DNA from: Stagonosporopsis chrysanthemi
Taxonomy: Eukaryota; Ascomycota; Dothideomycetes; Pleosporales; Didymellaceae
Assembly (NCBI GenBank): GCA_022560025.1
Contig: JAFISE010000111.1
Coordinates: 46,236-110,235, forward strand
Reading direction: 5' to 3'
Length of the DNA: 64,000 nucleotides
Part shown: one piece after another, positions 43,667 through 54,082 of the stretch
Layout of the letters: each line of letters begins with the position of its first letter
How positions within the stretch are numbered: the first letter of the stretch is position 1
Notes under the pieces: generated by a model
Databases searched by the model: none
What the model saw: the letters and a program-made list of their open reading frames with translations, nothing else
Told to the model about the DNA's origin: nothing
Translations under genes and position numbers: made by a program

Positions 43667-44380
43667 GATTGTTCTCGTGGTTATAGGAGTAGGGTTAAAA
43701 TGGTTAGAAAAGAATTCTAGGGGAGGTTATTAAGCATGTATGTGAGGAAGAGTAAGTATCTTAAGACCGGTGTGTGGAATATAAGCAAGTATCTTGAGAC
43801 CTGTATACGAAACAGCAGACTTATATCCCAAGATCCCTCCAACACGTAACGATCCATTGACCCCATAATTTCTGCTGCTAAGATAACAAGATCAGTTGTC
43901 TCGGGCGTGCACACACCTCACCTTCGTAGGACGTCTGTCCACTCGGCCACGATCGAGTACTGCGGAATCCTGGCAGCTCTACAACGCGCGGCGTCATTCC
44001 GCATTACACCGTACATAGACGCGCTTGCCGAGGCTGCCCGATGACATCACACAGGGTGCGTGTATCGTTGTTCGCATCTTAGCCGTGCGTATGGGTGACC
44101 GTGTTGCAGGCTCGAAGTTTTCATCTCGGCCCGAACCGGTGGACGTTGATCGGATCGCCGCGATGATGTATTGTCCGAGCTATCGCCGCCTCGATCACTT
44201 GGACATGCTTGCACCTCTATCGTGCGAGGATGCACGTCGCGGCCGAGCAAACCGTGGGCAAGATGGCAGGACCCTGTCATCTGCGCTGTATCTATAGATG
44301 TCTGCTCTTGGACGACTTTTCGAGTGCACTTACATTTCCGTTTCTTCACCACGCCCATCTCACCACACCATACACACACA
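43667..44380. promoter_or_regulatory. Divergent promoter region, CoA-transferase / dehydrogenase
   Basis: 714 bases between two ATGs. A TGTATCTATAG stretch near 44287 is a weak TATA candidate for the plus-strand gene. No other motif is recognised. Confidence 0.4.
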
Positions 44381-45373
44381 ATGCCTCATTCTACAACTCT
44401 TCCTAAACAACACGTCTCCATCATCGGCTGCGGCTCCATCGGCGCATCATGGGCGGCGCTCTTCCTCGCGCAAGGCCTGACCGTCACTGCATTCGACATC
44501 AACGCTGCTGCAGAGTCCACTCTGCGCAAACTCGTCACAAACGCGCTTCCAGTGCTTAAGTCACTCGGTCTGCAAAAGACACCCTTCGTATCAGCCGACA
44601 GCATCGTCTTCACCACAAACCTCGCCGAAGCCCTGCAGCACGCCGACTTCGTGCAAGAGAATGGACCAGAGCGGCTGGAACTCAAGCAGAAGATGTTCGA
44701 AGAAATGGGCCGACTTGTGCGGCCGGACGTCATCCTAGCAACCTCCTCCAGCGGACTGACGTGCAGCTCGATCCAGGCGGGGATGACGGCCGCCGCGGGG
44801 CCGGGGAGGGTAGTGGTGGGCCACCCGTTCAACCCGCCGCACCTGATCCCGCTGGTCGAGGTTGTCGGCGGCGAGCAAACAGCGCAGGAGACCATCGACA
44901 GGACGATGGCGTTCTACAACAGCATGGGCAAGAAGGCAGTCCACGTCAAGAAGGAGGTCGTGGGCCATATCGCCAACCGGCTGCAGGCGGCGCTGATGCG
45001 CGAGATGCTCGCGCTAGTGCAGAGCGAGACGTGCAGTGTGGCGGATATCGACGACGCGATGGCGTACGGGCCGGGGTTGCGGTGGGGGATCATGGGGCCG
45101 AATGTACTGTTTCATCTTGCGGGGGGTGAAGGGGGTGCGCAGCATTTTGCGGAGCATTTGCTGGAGCCGATAACGACGTGGTGGGCGAGGGAGGACCCGG
45201 TGCTGGATGAAGAGCTGAAGAGGAAGTGGGTGGAGGGCACGATGCAGGCTGTGAGGGAGAGGGGGCTTGATGATTTGGTTGCGCAGAGAGATGGGGAGTT
45301 GGTGCGGTTGCTGAACTTGAGGAGGAAGTGGGATGGGTATGCTGAGGATAGGAAAGAGGAGCGTTCGTCATAG
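44381..45373 (+). CDS. 3-hydroxyacyl-CoA dehydrogenase-like enzyme (lambda-crystallin/L-gulonate or carnitine dehydrogenase type)
   Basis: Start chosen at the ATG at 44381 (MPHSTTLPKQHVSIIG), since the upstream open frame lacks protein character; 330 residues. A Rossmann NAD site GCGSIGASWAALF is near residues 16-28, the acidic loop AFDINA follows, and ENGPERLELKQKMFEEM, SSSGL, the catalytic His region VVGHPFNPPHLIPLVEVVGG, and KKEVVGHIANRLQAALMREML identify the 3HCDH/crystallin-lambda family. The C-terminal SVADIDDAMAYGPGLRW is also typical. Likely a cytosolic or peroxisomal NAD-dependent oxidation of a 3-hydroxy acid or carnitine; no PTS1 at the end (ERSS). Divergent from the CoA-transferase gene. 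Confidence 0.9.
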   Translation: MPHSTTLPKQHVSIIGCGSIGASWAALFLAQGLTVTAFDINAAAESTLRKLVTNALPVLKSLGLQKTPFVSADSIVFTTNLAEALQHADFVQENGPERLELKQKMFEEMGRLVRPDVILATSSSGLTCSSIQAGMTAAAGPGRVVVGHPFNPPHLIPLVEVVGGEQTAQETIDRTMAFYNSMGKKAVHVKKEVVGHIANRLQAALMREMLALVQSETCSVADIDDAMAYGPGLRWGIMGPNVLFHLAGGEGGAQHFAEHLLEPITTWWAREDPVLDEELKRKWVEGTMQAVRERGLDDLVAQRDGELVRLLNLRRKWDGYAEDRKEERSS

Positions 45374-45889
45374 CTATGTCTGTTTATGAAAGTGAAGTTT
45401 GTAAGGTTGTCAAATACTGTACGAGCGTGTGAAGCCGCAGAATCTGCTTTGGTGTTGTCGATGTCAAGACAGTGCCACGTGAGTGTTTTGGCAGGCGCTT
45501 GGTACTCAAGGTGGATCCCAGTTCCCGATTGACGAATCGGCGATTTCCGCGCACGTGGCTCTGTTCCGTGATGCAGGTCCCAGGCCGCCGCAGACAGCCC
45601 CGAACAGCTCGGCCGAGCTCGACCACTCGCGCGTAGCAGCGCTGTCCTAGCGACCGACACACCCGCACGCCGGGCGTCATGGCTTGAGCAGAAAAAGATT
45701 AGAAAATCTGATCTCGCACCGAGCGATGCCCGACTGACGCAATCCCGCCCTTCGGACCTTCGAAGACTCAGACGTGACATCTACATAACCCAGCCGCCCA
45801 GCGCCGTGGCTCTCGATACAACACCAAACAAACCAATAATAACACCATCTTCCCACCTTCTGTCAAACAACCCAAACTCAAGCCCCACC
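45374..45889. promoter_or_regulatory. Intergenic promoter region of the propeller gene
   Basis: 516 bases between two plus-strand genes. The frame of the downstream gene is open from 45806, but through a GTG, so this part is best read as leader. Confidence 0.4.
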
Positions 45890-46795
45890 ATGCCACCCAT
45901 CCAACAAACCCTCCCCTCCAAACGCCTCCTCATCCTCGACTGCGGCCTCTCCTCCCAAAACCTCTCCGGCGGCCGCATCATCTCCACCACAACCTCGGGC
46001 ACGTCCACGCACGACGTCCTCCCCAACCTCTCCACACTCCCCGACGGCATCGCGCTCGACCGCGCCGCGGGCTACCTGTACATGACGCAGATGGGCAGCT
46101 CGCTCAGCAGCAACAGCGGGAGCATTGTGCGCGCGAAGCTCGACGGCACGGGGGTGCAGACTGTGGTTGAGAGCGGGAGCACGGGGGTGTGGACGCCGAA
46201 GCAGATTACGTTCGCCGAAGACGCGGGGCGGAAGTGGATCTACTGGTGTGATCGCGAGGGGATGAAGGTGATGCGGGCGTGTGTGGACAGCGTGCCGGCG
46301 GTGCCGGAGGTGTTGGTTGATGCGGGGGCTGTTCCGTCGGCGCCGCAGAACTGGTGTGTGGGGATTGCGGTTGATGTTGCGAGGGGGGAGGTGTACTGGA
46401 CGCAGAAGGGGAGGTCGAAGGGGTTCGAGGGCAGGATCTTTCGGGCGAAGATTGACGATGCGGAGGCGAGTAAAGAGGTCCTGTTTGACGGGCTTCCTGA
46501 GCCGATTGATCTGGAACTTGATGCGGAGAGAAGGGTGCTGTATTGGACGGATCGAGGGGATCCGCCACGAGGGAACTCGTTGAATCGCGCATCTGTTGGT
46601 GGTGAAGCAGCGGGATCCGTGGAGATCTTGGCTACAAGACTCCACGAGGCAATTGGGTTGGCAGTTGATACTGCAGAGGGGAAGGCGTATGTTAGTGATC
46701 TGGCTGGTGGCGTGTATGAGGTCGACTTGGAGTCACGGGAGAAGAAGGTGCTGTTTGCGGAGCTGGGGGATCTGACTGGCATCGCGTTGCTCTGA
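45890..46795 (+). CDS. SMP-30/YWTD-like six-bladed beta-propeller protein
   Basis: ATG at 45890 (MPPIQQTLPSKRLLIL); 301 residues, no intron. Blades repeat the LDR/YW-type signature: DGIALDRAAGYLYMTQMG, KQITFAEDAGRKWIYWCDRE, VGIAVDVARGEVYWTQKG, IDLELDAERRVLYWTDRG, IGLAVDTAEGKAYVSDL, and DLTGIALL at the end. This is the layout of LDL-receptor YWTD/NHL-type propellers and of fungal SMP-30-like proteins. No signal peptide is visible. Catalytic metal ligands of true gluconolactonases are not obvious, so enzymatic function is uncertain. Confidence 0.85.
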   Translation: MPPIQQTLPSKRLLILDCGLSSQNLSGGRIISTTTSGTSTHDVLPNLSTLPDGIALDRAAGYLYMTQMGSSLSSNSGSIVRAKLDGTGVQTVVESGSTGVWTPKQITFAEDAGRKWIYWCDREGMKVMRACVDSVPAVPEVLVDAGAVPSAPQNWCVGIAVDVARGEVYWTQKGRSKGFEGRIFRAKIDDAEASKEVLFDGLPEPIDLELDAERRVLYWTDRGDPPRGNSLNRASVGGEAAGSVEILATRLHEAIGLAVDTAEGKAYVSDLAGGVYEVDLESREKKVLFAELGDLTGIALL

Positions 46796-46941
46796 GTCTA
46801 GATGCTCGAGTAGCGTGTTCATCGACGACGATCTTACAGTTCTTGTTATACAACCTTCACATTTTTGAGCATTCTCCAATTCAGAGCCGCCAACCTCAGC
46901 TGGCGTTTTGGCGTATCCAGCCTTCACACATTCGACCCCGC

Positions 46942-47370
46942 CTACTTAAACTTTGGCACAACAGGCCTCTTCGTGACCGCCAGTGCCACCCACCCGCCGA
47001 TAAGCGCCAGCCCGCCAAGCGGCGTCACAGGCCCCATATACTTCCCAAAGCGCTGCGGATCCAGCACGAGCAGATACAAGCTGCCCGAAAACATAGTCAT
47101 TCCCGCTGTGAGCAGGCCCAAAGCGACTGTGTTCTGCGGCGCGGCCACAGACGCGAATGTCAGGACTGCAGAGTGGACGAGCTGGTACTGTGCTGCAGTG
47201 CCCCAGTTTGCTGGGGTCTGTTAGGAGCGGATTGGGAGGGCTGGAGGGCTGCTGGGCTGACCGATGCGAGCGGGGTCTGAGATTTGTTTTTTCAGGCCAT
47301 GTGCGCCAAAGGCGCCGAGCATGACGCTAGAGGCGCCATAGAGGCAGCCGATTGTCCAGAAGGGGGGCAT
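46942..47370 (-). CDS. TMEM256/DUF423 family membrane protein
   Basis: Exon 1 (47262-47370, MPPFWTIGCLYGASSVMLGA) and exon 2 (46942-47210) join across a 51-nt intron in phase to read DPARIANWGTAAQYQLVHSA, the family signature. The product is 125 residues with about four hydrophobic segments (first GCLYGASSVMLGAFGAHGL, last VTPLGGLALIGGWVALAV). Members are small inner-membrane or mitochondrial proteins of unknown function, conserved from bacteria (YgdD) to human TMEM256. It is convergent with the propeller gene, 146 bp between stops. Confidence 0.88.
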
Positions 47371-47620
47371 GGTGAATGTGGTTAATGGCTTGAGGATAGA
47401 AGCTTGAGAATGCGGTTGGAGTTCAGACGAAGCTAACGATGCACCGGAGCTCGGCTCGGAGGTTTCGGAGCACGAGCAACGAACATCATCTAGCCCACCC
47501 CCAACCCCCTCTCTCTCCCCACCGCCTCCCCCACCCACCCAGGCATGTTGAACGTAGTTAACAGTTTGAGGATGGAAGCTCGAGGACGCAGTCAGAATTA
47601 AGACGAAGCTAACGATGCAC
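47368..47620. repeat. Direct repeat of ~77 bp covering the TMEM256-like start
   Basis: 47368-47444 and 47544-47620 match closely: both begin CATG.TGAA.GT.GTTAA, run through TTGAGGAT.GAAGCT and end AGACGAAGCTAACGATGCAC. The first copy contains the start codon of the TMEM256-like gene, so the second is a partial duplicate of its 5' UTR with an extra ATG. Confidence 0.75.
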
Positions 47621-48238
47621 TACATCTCAGCATAGACGATTCAAAGAGCGAGGTCTTTCTCAACCTCCCAAACACAGTCCAACAGGGCAAGAGATGACTC
47701 TAACACACACTGGCTGCAACCAACACTTCCCCGATCCCCCATTCCCCCAACACGAAAATAGCCCGGCAGCATTAGCATCCCAGAAGGGTGGGAAAAAAAA
47801 TTGGACTCTGCAAGATCGAAGCACCTCCAGCAGAATTTGCAATTGAAAAGGTAGAAGGTAGGTAGGTTCGAGGAATAGAAGGAGAGAAGGCTTGAGAGGG
47901 GGGGACGTGACGTGACGTGACGTGACGTGACGTGACGTGACGTGACAAGACGTGTTTAGAGTTGCGAGACACGTCTCTCTCGAAAGCTGGATGGCGATAA
48001 ACAGCACTGGGGGAGCTCAGCGAAATTTGTTTGGGGTTTATTGGGAGCAACGCAAAAGAGAGTCTTGGTTGTGCCTTATAAACACGCTCACGCTCACGCT
48101 CACACTTCGAACCACTACCAGCCAGGGAGGCGCATGGCTAGTGAAAAGGATTGGTATTTTTTAGTTGGGTATGAATTGCACTACTATTTCTCCAGGTCGC
48201 TTTTTTTTCAACATCGGGTTCCTTGATATGGAGATGAT
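47371..48238. promoter_or_regulatory. Intergenic region with repeats
   Basis: 868 bases between the TMEM256-like start and the PRMT5 stop, both on the minus strand. It holds the 77-bp repeat, a TGACG pentamer array and a short CGCTCA repeat (about 48086-48106); no gene. Confidence 0.5.
47904..47945. repeat. TGACG pentanucleotide microsatellite
   Basis: About eight tandem TGACG units ending TGACAAGACGTG. Each junction creates TGACGT, the half-site core of CRE/ATF-type bZIP factors, so the array could bind such factors, but chance is equally possible. Confidence 0.85.
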
Positions 48239-50754
48239 TTACATCAAGCACCCGCTACTCTTACTCGAGTGCAGATCGGACACGGCGAGCCGGAGGCGCT
48301 GGCCGTTGAGGATCACGAAGCTCTCGACCAGCCACTCGTACCAGACCTTGCGGTCGTCTGTCTGGCGCCACATGCTGACGTCGAGTTCCGAGTTGGCGGG
48401 GAGGAGCATGGGCGTCTGTTTGGGGGGAGTGAGTTAGATGGGTGTGTGCAGAAGATAGGAGAGATGCTGGATGCGTACCTTGAGAGCAAAGAAGATGGGG
48501 AACCACGAAATCATGTCCTTGGACTTTGCGTCCATGGTGACGGGGTTGGTGGACAGCTCGACGGGCCCCTCGGAGCCGCTGTACAGGACCGTCTCGAAGT
48601 AGCCACCCAAGCCGTGGCAGACGCCCTGCGAGGCGATGGGGAACGAAATGCGGCAGTCGCGGTAGTTGTGCTCGTTTGCGCCGTCGCCGCCGATGAAGCC
48701 GCCGCCGCCGCCGACAGCGGAGCCGCCCCTGCGCAGGGCGGACTGCGCGAGCACGCTGGGCGGGAGGGGGTGGGAGAATTCCCAGGCTGTTTCGACAAGA
48801 GGCGCGAGGGGCGCTTCGAGGTTGAAGTTGGTCATCTTGGTGCTGTCGGTTAGCTGCTTGGAGACGCTGGTCTCGGCCGATGTGGTGGAGAGATAGTCGA
48901 ACTGCGATAGCATGACAACCCACGGAATTTCGAATGCAGTGGGATCAACAGAGGTGCTGCGGCCATGAATATCTGCCCACAGCTTTGGAGTCGCAAGTGG
49001 TGTGAAATGCGCTGTGTAGCTGGATGGGATCGAGATGCCATGTGTGGGGTTCAGGACGTGTTGCACGCCATCGAGGCACTCTGGAGACAGCTCATTATCC
49101 GCAAAGCTGCCCAGCAGCTCGCTGATCAGGATATCCACCTTGCCGAAGGTGCCGTCAGGTAGGGTGGGGCCTTTCCAGGCACGCATGTCGGTCTTGACGA
49201 CGGTGACACGGCCGCCCCAGGTGTCGATGTTGCGTCTCTGCAGCAGAACATAAGCGTTGGGGTTCTTTTCAATTGCGTAGACTTTGACAGGCACGCCGCT
49301 GCTGGCACTGGCGTTCAGCGCGCGCGTGACAAGCGGACCACGGCCCGAGCCGACGACAGCCACGACCACCGCGCCGTTGTCCGAGCTAGTGGACTTCTTC
49401 TGACCGTGCCAGTCCTTGAGCGCCTGTGCAGTCGCCCGCTCATACCAGGCATATTTGATTGGATCCTTCTCGAAGACCTCGTAGGTGATGGACTCGAGGT
49501 TGTCGGACAGAGGCTGCAGGGGGCTCTGCAGGTAGTCCTGGAAGCCACCGCCAAAGCGTTCGATCTGGCTCTTGGGCGGCTGGTTGCGCTGGAGGTAGCG
49601 CAGGTAGCTGAGGTGCGGTGTCGGATCGTTGCTGCTGCTGTTTGTCTTGACCGCCTTCTTCTTCAGCTGCGCGGCCTCGGCGGGGGTGGGGTCGGCTGCA
49701 GGATCAGCGTCCTCGGCCGTCGAGGGCGACAGATGGCCGGTCGAGTAGGACATGATCATCTCGGGGTCGTCGATGCCCGGCAGCGGGCCAATGTCGGACA
49801 GCAACAGCCACGGGGACGACCGCAGACGCGCGAAGCGGAAGAGGAACCACTGATGTGCTCGTGAAAGCACGTACGAGCCGCGGGCATTGATGAGGAAGGA
49901 GGCTGCAGGGATGGTGACGAGGCGGACGGGCTCCGAGAACCAGCGAGCCTGGACTGCCAGGGAGGGCAGCTTGCGCGGCATCTCGAGGGCGAGCGACAGG
50001 CGGGAGTGGTATTTGCAGACGGAGCGGATCGTGTCCCAGGCCTCCCACGAGCTCCAGGCGGTGGAGGTGGCATGGAGCGCGGTAAACTCGGGGCGAGCGA
50101 AGCGGCTGAGGTCGCCCAGCTCGTTCTGGTCGTCGACGGCGGGGGTGGTGCCGTCGACGGGCAGCAGGATGTGGAACTGGACGTATGCGCCGGTGGCCAT
50201 GGCCTCCTTGATGGCGCGGGCATACTGGGCGACGCCGTGCTGGCCCGACGAGAGGCGCGGGCCGGGGACGACGATGTTGACGGCGCCGCAGAAGGAGGCG
50301 TAGGCGACCTCGAGGTGCAGGACCTGGCGCGAGAGGTGGGCGATGACGGGGTCGGGCGAGGCCAGGTCGATCCAGGCGCTCGAGTAGGCGACCAGCTGGC
50401 TGATGGTGTCGGTGGGGCCCAGCGGGGTGTCGAGGCTCTCGAGGGCAGCGATCAGCGGCAGGGGCGGTGCAGTGGCAGAAGGGGTGGTATCAGCGGCGGC
50501 GGCGTGGGTGTGGGCGCGCAGCAGGCCGAGGACGCGGGTGTGGAAGTGGTCGTTGGTGATGGGGCTCGAGAGCATGTCGTACTGCAGCGGTCAGCGGTCA
50601 GCGGTCGGCGGCGGAATGCAGCGGCGGGAGAGCGTACGCCCAGGTCCTGCGCGTGCTGGACGAGCTCCGGCGACACGTCCAGCGCGCGCTTGCTCTCATG
50701 CTGGCCAATGTAGAAGACGGGCACCAGCGGGTCGTCGTGGTCGTAGTCGGCCAT
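48239..50754 (-). CDS. Protein arginine methyltransferase 5 (PRMT5/Skb1/Hsl7)
   Basis: Three exons: 50638-50754 (MADYDHDDPLVPVFYIGQHE), 48479-50581 and 48239-48415, all joins in frame, giving 798 residues. The N-terminal TIM-barrel part includes LPLIAALESLDTPLGP and IVVPGPRLSSGQHGVAQYAR. The methyltransferase domain has the SAM motif VVAVVGSGRGPLVTRALN, the acidic YAIEKNPNAYVLL, the double-E loop ISELLGSFADNELSPECLDG, and the C-terminal barrel with EHNYRDCRISFPI and LHGLGGYFETVLY-like sequence (CHGLGGYFETVLYSG). The last exon ends W..TDDRKVWYEWLVESFV. PRMT5 symmetrically dimethylates arginines of histones and Sm proteins. It is divergent from prp43, another RNA-splicing factor. Confidence 0.96.
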
Positions 50755-51209
50755 TGCGAGGGAGGCGGGCAGGCTGGCTGGGCGACGGGGAGCGCGCTGT
50801 GCTGGCAATATAGGGAACGGGCGGGATGCTGGCAGGGAGCGTTGTGTTACATGGCGGCGCAGAGGGAGCGTGGGAATCTTTTACGCGGCTCAGTTTTTGG
50901 TGGGGTATCGTATATATGCACCGTGTGGGTGTATGCAGTCGGCGTGCGCATGGCCCAGCGTGCCCTCGGCGACTGCGATGCACCCTCGCGGCGTGCCTGT
51001 ATGAGGGCCGGGAGCGCGCGCAGGCTGCTTTCCGTCCAGCTCAATAACGCGCTGCCGCCGTCGCGTCGTCGGCTGCCTCCCCAGCGGCCGCCCTGCGTGC
51101 ACGCCGACGCAATCCAGGGCGCCCACCAGCCCGCGTGCGCTAGCCCGTTGCGGAGGCGGTGGGCGCGGCGGTGAGTCGGCGCGCAGGCGGCGCCAGAAAA
51201 GTTGTCGCC
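50755..51209. promoter_or_regulatory. Divergent promoter of PRMT5 and prp43
   Basis: 455 G+C-rich bases separate the two ATGs; both promoters must lie here. A TATATATG stretch occurs near 50908-50915. Confidence 0.5.
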
Positions 51210-53641
51210 ATGACCGTCACCACGCACTGCGACGACTGCGACGACTGCGACGACTGCGACGACTGCGACGACTACGAAGCACCCCCGGCTCCTGCGACAG
51301 ATACCATGACGGTCAAGCGCGAATCCGGCGACGAGCACCGCGACGCCAAGCGCGTCAAGACCGAGGACGCCCACGGCGCCGTCAAGCAGGAGAGTAACCC
51401 GTACCTCAGCCACTGGAACGACGCCGCCGTCAAGAGCGAGGGCGGCCTCGACACCTTCACGCGCCATGCCACCACCTCCAAGCAGACCATGGCCGCCGAG
51501 GACGGGCCCAACAACCCCTTCACCGGCCGCCCGCTGTCGTCCAAGTACATGAGCATCCTCAAGACGCGCCGCGGCCTGCCCGTGCACCAGCAGCGCGACG
51601 AATTCCTCAAGCTGTACCAAGAGTCGCAGATCCTCGTCTTCGTCGGCGAGACGGGCTCCGGCAAGACGACTCAGATCCCGCAGTTTGTCCTCTACGACGA
51701 CCTGCCCCAGCGCACCGGCCAGATGGTTGCCTGCACCCAGCCGCGCCGTGTCGCCGCCATGTCCGTCGCCCAGCGTGTCGCCGACGAGATGGACGTCACG
51801 CTCGGCGAGGAGGTCGGCTACACCATCCGCTTCGACGACAAGACGGGCCCCAACACCATCATGAAGTACATGACCGACGGCATGCTGCTGCGCGAGGCCA
51901 TGCACGACAACAACCTGTCGCGCTACAGCACCATCATCCTCGACGAGGCCCACGAGCGCACCCTCGCCACCGACATCCTCATGGGCCTGCTGAAGGAGGT
52001 CGTCCTGCGCCGCAAGGACCTCAAGCTCATCATCATGAGCGCCACCCTCGACGCCACAAAGTTCCAAAAGTACTTCCACAACGCCCCGCTGCTGGCCGTC
52101 CCCGGCCGCACCCACCCCGTCGAGGTCTTCTACACCCCCGCCCCCGAGCGCGACTACGTCGAGGCTGCCCTGCGCACTGTCCTGCAGATCCACGCCACCG
52201 AGCCCGACGGCGACGTGCTGCTGTTCCTGACCGGAGAGGAGGAAATCGAGGACGCCTGCAGGAAGATCAGCCTCGAGGCTGCCGACCTCACTCGCGAAGG
52301 CGGCGCCGGCCCGCTTGTCGTCTACCCCCTGTACGGATCGCTCCCGCCCGCACAGCAACAGAAGATCTTCAGCGCCGCTCCGGCCCCGCTGACACCTGGC
52401 GGTCGCCCTGGCCGCAAGGTCATTGTGTCCACCAACATTGCCGAGACCTCGCTCACCATCGACGGCATTGTGTACGTCGTCGATCCCGGCTTCAGCAAGC
52501 AAAAGGTCTACAACCCACGCATCCGAGTCGAGTCGCTGCTTGTCTCGCCCATCTCCAAGGCCTCGGCCCAGCAGCGCGCTGGTCGTGCCGGTCGAACACG
52601 GCCCGGAAAGTGCTTCCGTCTGTACACCGAGTCCGCCTTCAAGAAGGAGTTGATTGAGCAGACATACCCCGAAATCCTGCGCTCCAACTTGGCGAGCACA
52701 GTCCTTGAGCTCAAGAAATTGGGCGTCGACGACTTGGTGCACTTTGACCTGATGGACCCGCCAGCGCCAGAGACGCTCATGCGCGCGCTGGAGGAGCTCA
52801 ACTACCTTGCATGTCTCGACGACGAGGGCGAGCTGACCACCCTCGGGCGGCTGGCCTCCGAGTTCCCGCTCGACCCTGCGCTGGCTGTTATGCTGATCAC
52901 CTCGCCCGAGTTCTACTGCTCGAACGAGATCCTGTCTCTGACCGCGCTCCTCTCTGTGCCGCAGGTCTTCGTCCGCCCAGCCCAAAACCGCAAGCGCGCC
53001 GACGAGATGAAAGAGCTGTTCGCTCACCCCAAGGGCGACCACCTCACCATGCTCAACGTATACCACGCCTTCAAGGGCGAGGACGCCCAGGCCAACCCCA
53101 AGCAATGGTGCCACGACCACTTCCTCTCGTACCGCGCGCTGCAGCAGGCCGACAACGTGCGCCTACAACTCAAGCGCATAATGGAGCGCTCCGAGCTCGA
53201 GCTCATGTCCACCCCCTTTGAGAACAAGAAATACTACGAGAACATCCAGCGCGCGCTCGTCGCGGGTTTCTTCATGCAGGTCGCCAAGCGCGACGGCAAC
53301 GGGAAACAGTACACCACCGTCAAGGACGAGCAGACGGTGCTGCTGCACCCCTCCACCGTGCTGGCCGAGGACAGCGAGTGGGTCGTCTACAACGAGTTTG
53401 TCCTCACCACCAAGAACTACATCCGCACTGTGACGAGCGTGCGGCCCGAGTGGCTGCTGGTAAGCACATCCCAATCCCTGGACTAGTTTAGGTCTGGTGT
53501 GTGAAATACGGCTAACCCAAATAGGACATCTCACCTAACTACTATGACCTCTCCACATTCAAGAAGAGCGACATCAAGACGGCGCTGCAGCGTGCGTCGA
53601 CGAAGCTGATGCGTAAGGAGGCTGAGAAGGGGAGGAGATAG
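51210..53641 (+). CDS. prp43: DEAH-box RNA helicase Prp43 (DHX15)
   Basis: Exon 1 (51210-53459) and exon 2 (53525-53641) join in frame, giving 788 residues (yeast Prp43 has 767). Helicase motifs: FVGETGSGKTTQIPQF (I), TQPRRVAA (Ia), ILDEAHERT (II), MSATLDA (III), STNIAETSLTIDGI (V), SAQQRAGRAGRTRPGKC (VI); then the winged-helix/ratchet region and OB fold ending with LDISPNYYDLSTFKKSDIK. Prp43 disassembles intron-lariat spliceosomes and remodels pre-ribosomes. The start ATG follows GTCGCC. Directly after it lies a Cys-Asp-Asp repeat (HCDDCDDCDDCDDCDDYE) encoded by a 9-bp DNA repeat, an oddity absent from the usual N-terminus. Divergent from PRMT5. Confidence 0.97.
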
Positions 53642-54082
53642 ACGCACTCACCCTCACACGCAATCCAGTCGGGTAGACGCACTGTATTGTACGATCGAAC
53701 TGGCGAGCGAGCAACGGCGTTGCGTGACGTTGGAATTGGGAAATTAACCTCACGCGCATACCACGTGCGTCTCCCGTGTATGATTGGTAGACCTAGACGC
53801 GGCTCGGCATGCCTATGCCCTCACCACAAAATAATGAAACAAATCCTTCCACCGCTAGCCAATTACATCCTTTCCTGCCGTTCACCCCTGTATATCTCAC
53901 GCCGTTGCTTGGGGCAGCATCTCAGACGCTTTCAACGACAGTCTACGACACACACAGATTGCCCCGAGACCCAAACTGTTGTGCATACAGCTGCGACGTT
54001 CTACATTCTTGGACTACTGTCTACACACTATATTTAAAAAAAAATAAAAAAATAAAAAAAAATAAAAAGGCACACATGCACC
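53642..54082. other. Convergent 3' intergenic region with A/T tract
   Basis: Between the 3' ends of prp43 and the coiled-coil gene. An A-rich TAAAAAAAAATAAAAA run spans about 54033-54068; no gene. Confidence 0.6.

Noticed and set aside
45878..46645. 255-codon minus-strand ORF opposite the propeller gene
   Set aside because: Arg/His/Pro-rich antisense shadow; plus-strand blades are clear.
47904..47945. Possible CRISPR-like or telomeric array
   Set aside because: Units are five bases with no spacers and do not match TTAGGG; it is a plain microsatellite.
48261..48923. Long minus-strand ORF rich in Arg/Gly/Pro inside the PRMT5 locus
   Set aside because: It is the out-of-frame shadow of the PRMT5 coding exons; G+C-rich codons leave several frames open.
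50847..53120. 757-codon minus-strand ORF opposite prp43
   Set aside because: Val/Leu/Gly/Glu-rich antisense of a G+C-rich gene; the plus strand encodes unmistakable DEAH-helicase motifs.
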